DNA of 33,926 nt from Deltaproteobacteria bacterium (lineage in GTDB: Bacteria; Desulfobacterota; Desulfarculia; Adiutricales; Adiutricaceae): contig JAISFS010000268.1 in assembly GCA_031263485.1 (NCBI GenBank), positions 1-33,926 of the forward strand, given 5' to 3'. The notes beneath the pieces are model-generated. The model saw only the letters and a list, made by a program, of their open reading frames with translations, was not told the DNA's origin and did no database searches. Shown here piece after piece: positions 33,644-33,926 of this stretch (positions within the stretch are counted from its first letter, which is position 1; every line of letters starts with the position of its first letter). A program made the position numbers and the translations under genes.

Positions 33644-33676
33644 CCCCGAGCACCGAAGCCCGGTGCCGCGCGGGGC
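33643..33676 (+). terminator. Strong hairpin at the end of the pilT cluster
   Basis: Nested stems GCCCCG/CGGGGC and GCACCG/CGGTGC form a stable hairpin starting at the last base of the stop codon. No T-run follows, so termination may need Rho or the hairpin may protect the mRNA end. Confidence 0.45.
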
Positions 33677-33926
33677 ATCTGCCTGACCGTCCCCGCCTTG
33701 CCTCGGGGGCGTGGCGTGGACTTAAGCGTGATCCGGCCCCTGGAGGCTCTTCGCGGCTTCCGGGGCTTGTGCCGATTTTAAGTGGGGTTGCCGGCGCCTC
33801 TCCTCCGTCCCGATCTCCATGCCGTTAGCGAACCATTCTCTCCTTCCGCCAGCCACCCCTCCTCTCCGCCAGTCCTCTTCTCCATCAGCCCTCCTCCACG
33901 CCAGCCAACCCCCTGCTTCGTCAGTC
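33677..33926. other. Right-edge spacer with degenerate C-rich repeats
   Basis: No gene is supported. From about 33847 to the edge a short degenerate unit, (C)GCCAG(C/T)C followed by C/T-rich bases, recurs about every 16-21 bp and seems to continue past the window. Confidence 0.4.

Overview
The window looks like a chromosome segment of a GC-rich Gram-negative bacterium, probably an anaerobe of the Desulfobacterota (old Deltaproteobacteria) or a neighbouring lineage. The basis is a TonB-dependent outer-membrane receptor, paired PilT-type motors, a glutaminyl-tRNA synthetase, near-saturated G/C third positions in the housekeeping genes, several TTG starts behind strong Shine-Dalgarno sites, and very GC-rich spacers. 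No rRNA or tRNA gene was found, so the lineage is inference.

Left part (1-11200), accessory and decaying. A hypothetical gene runs off the left edge. Next is an IS66-type insertion sequence (1085-3815) with a 16-bp perfect terminal inverted repeat and a transposase split over two overlapping frames. A stretch of decayed coding sequence follows, and it holds one copy of a small MITE-like element (4442-4616) with a perfect 6-bp target duplication. A complete, compositionally foreign TonB-dependent receptor sits alone on the minus strand, followed by a frameshifted UvrD-type helicase remnant.

Middle part (11200-21380). The vitamin B5 genes panB, panC and panD lie with a Rossmann/DUF2520 oxidoreductase that may supply the missing ketopantoate reductase step. 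Between panD and a degenerate second copy of panC'-panD (17788-18477) sits an AAA-ATPase/PD-(D/E)XK protein. A solitary umuD with a long N-terminal extension follows, without umuC. The 19.4-21.4 kb stretch has no intact gene but holds the second MITE copy (20759-20936), in opposite orientation and with its own 6-bp target duplication.

Right part (21380-33926), housekeeping. On the minus strand, glgA precedes a GH57/DUF3536 glycoside hydrolase: alpha-glucan synthesis and remodelling. On the plus strand are glnS and a tight cluster of two PilT/PilU-type retraction ATPases and a zinc-ribbon protein with a pseudo-receiver domain. glgA and glnS have matching candidate promoters (TTGCAA, 17 bp, TAAAAT). 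Many intergenic spacers carry unrelated short tandem repeats (25, about 51, 30 and 27 bp), a notable habit of this genome.

The most novel item is the 175-178 bp MITE-like family, recognised only by comparing the two loci with each other. All calls come from reading the sequence; no database search was done.
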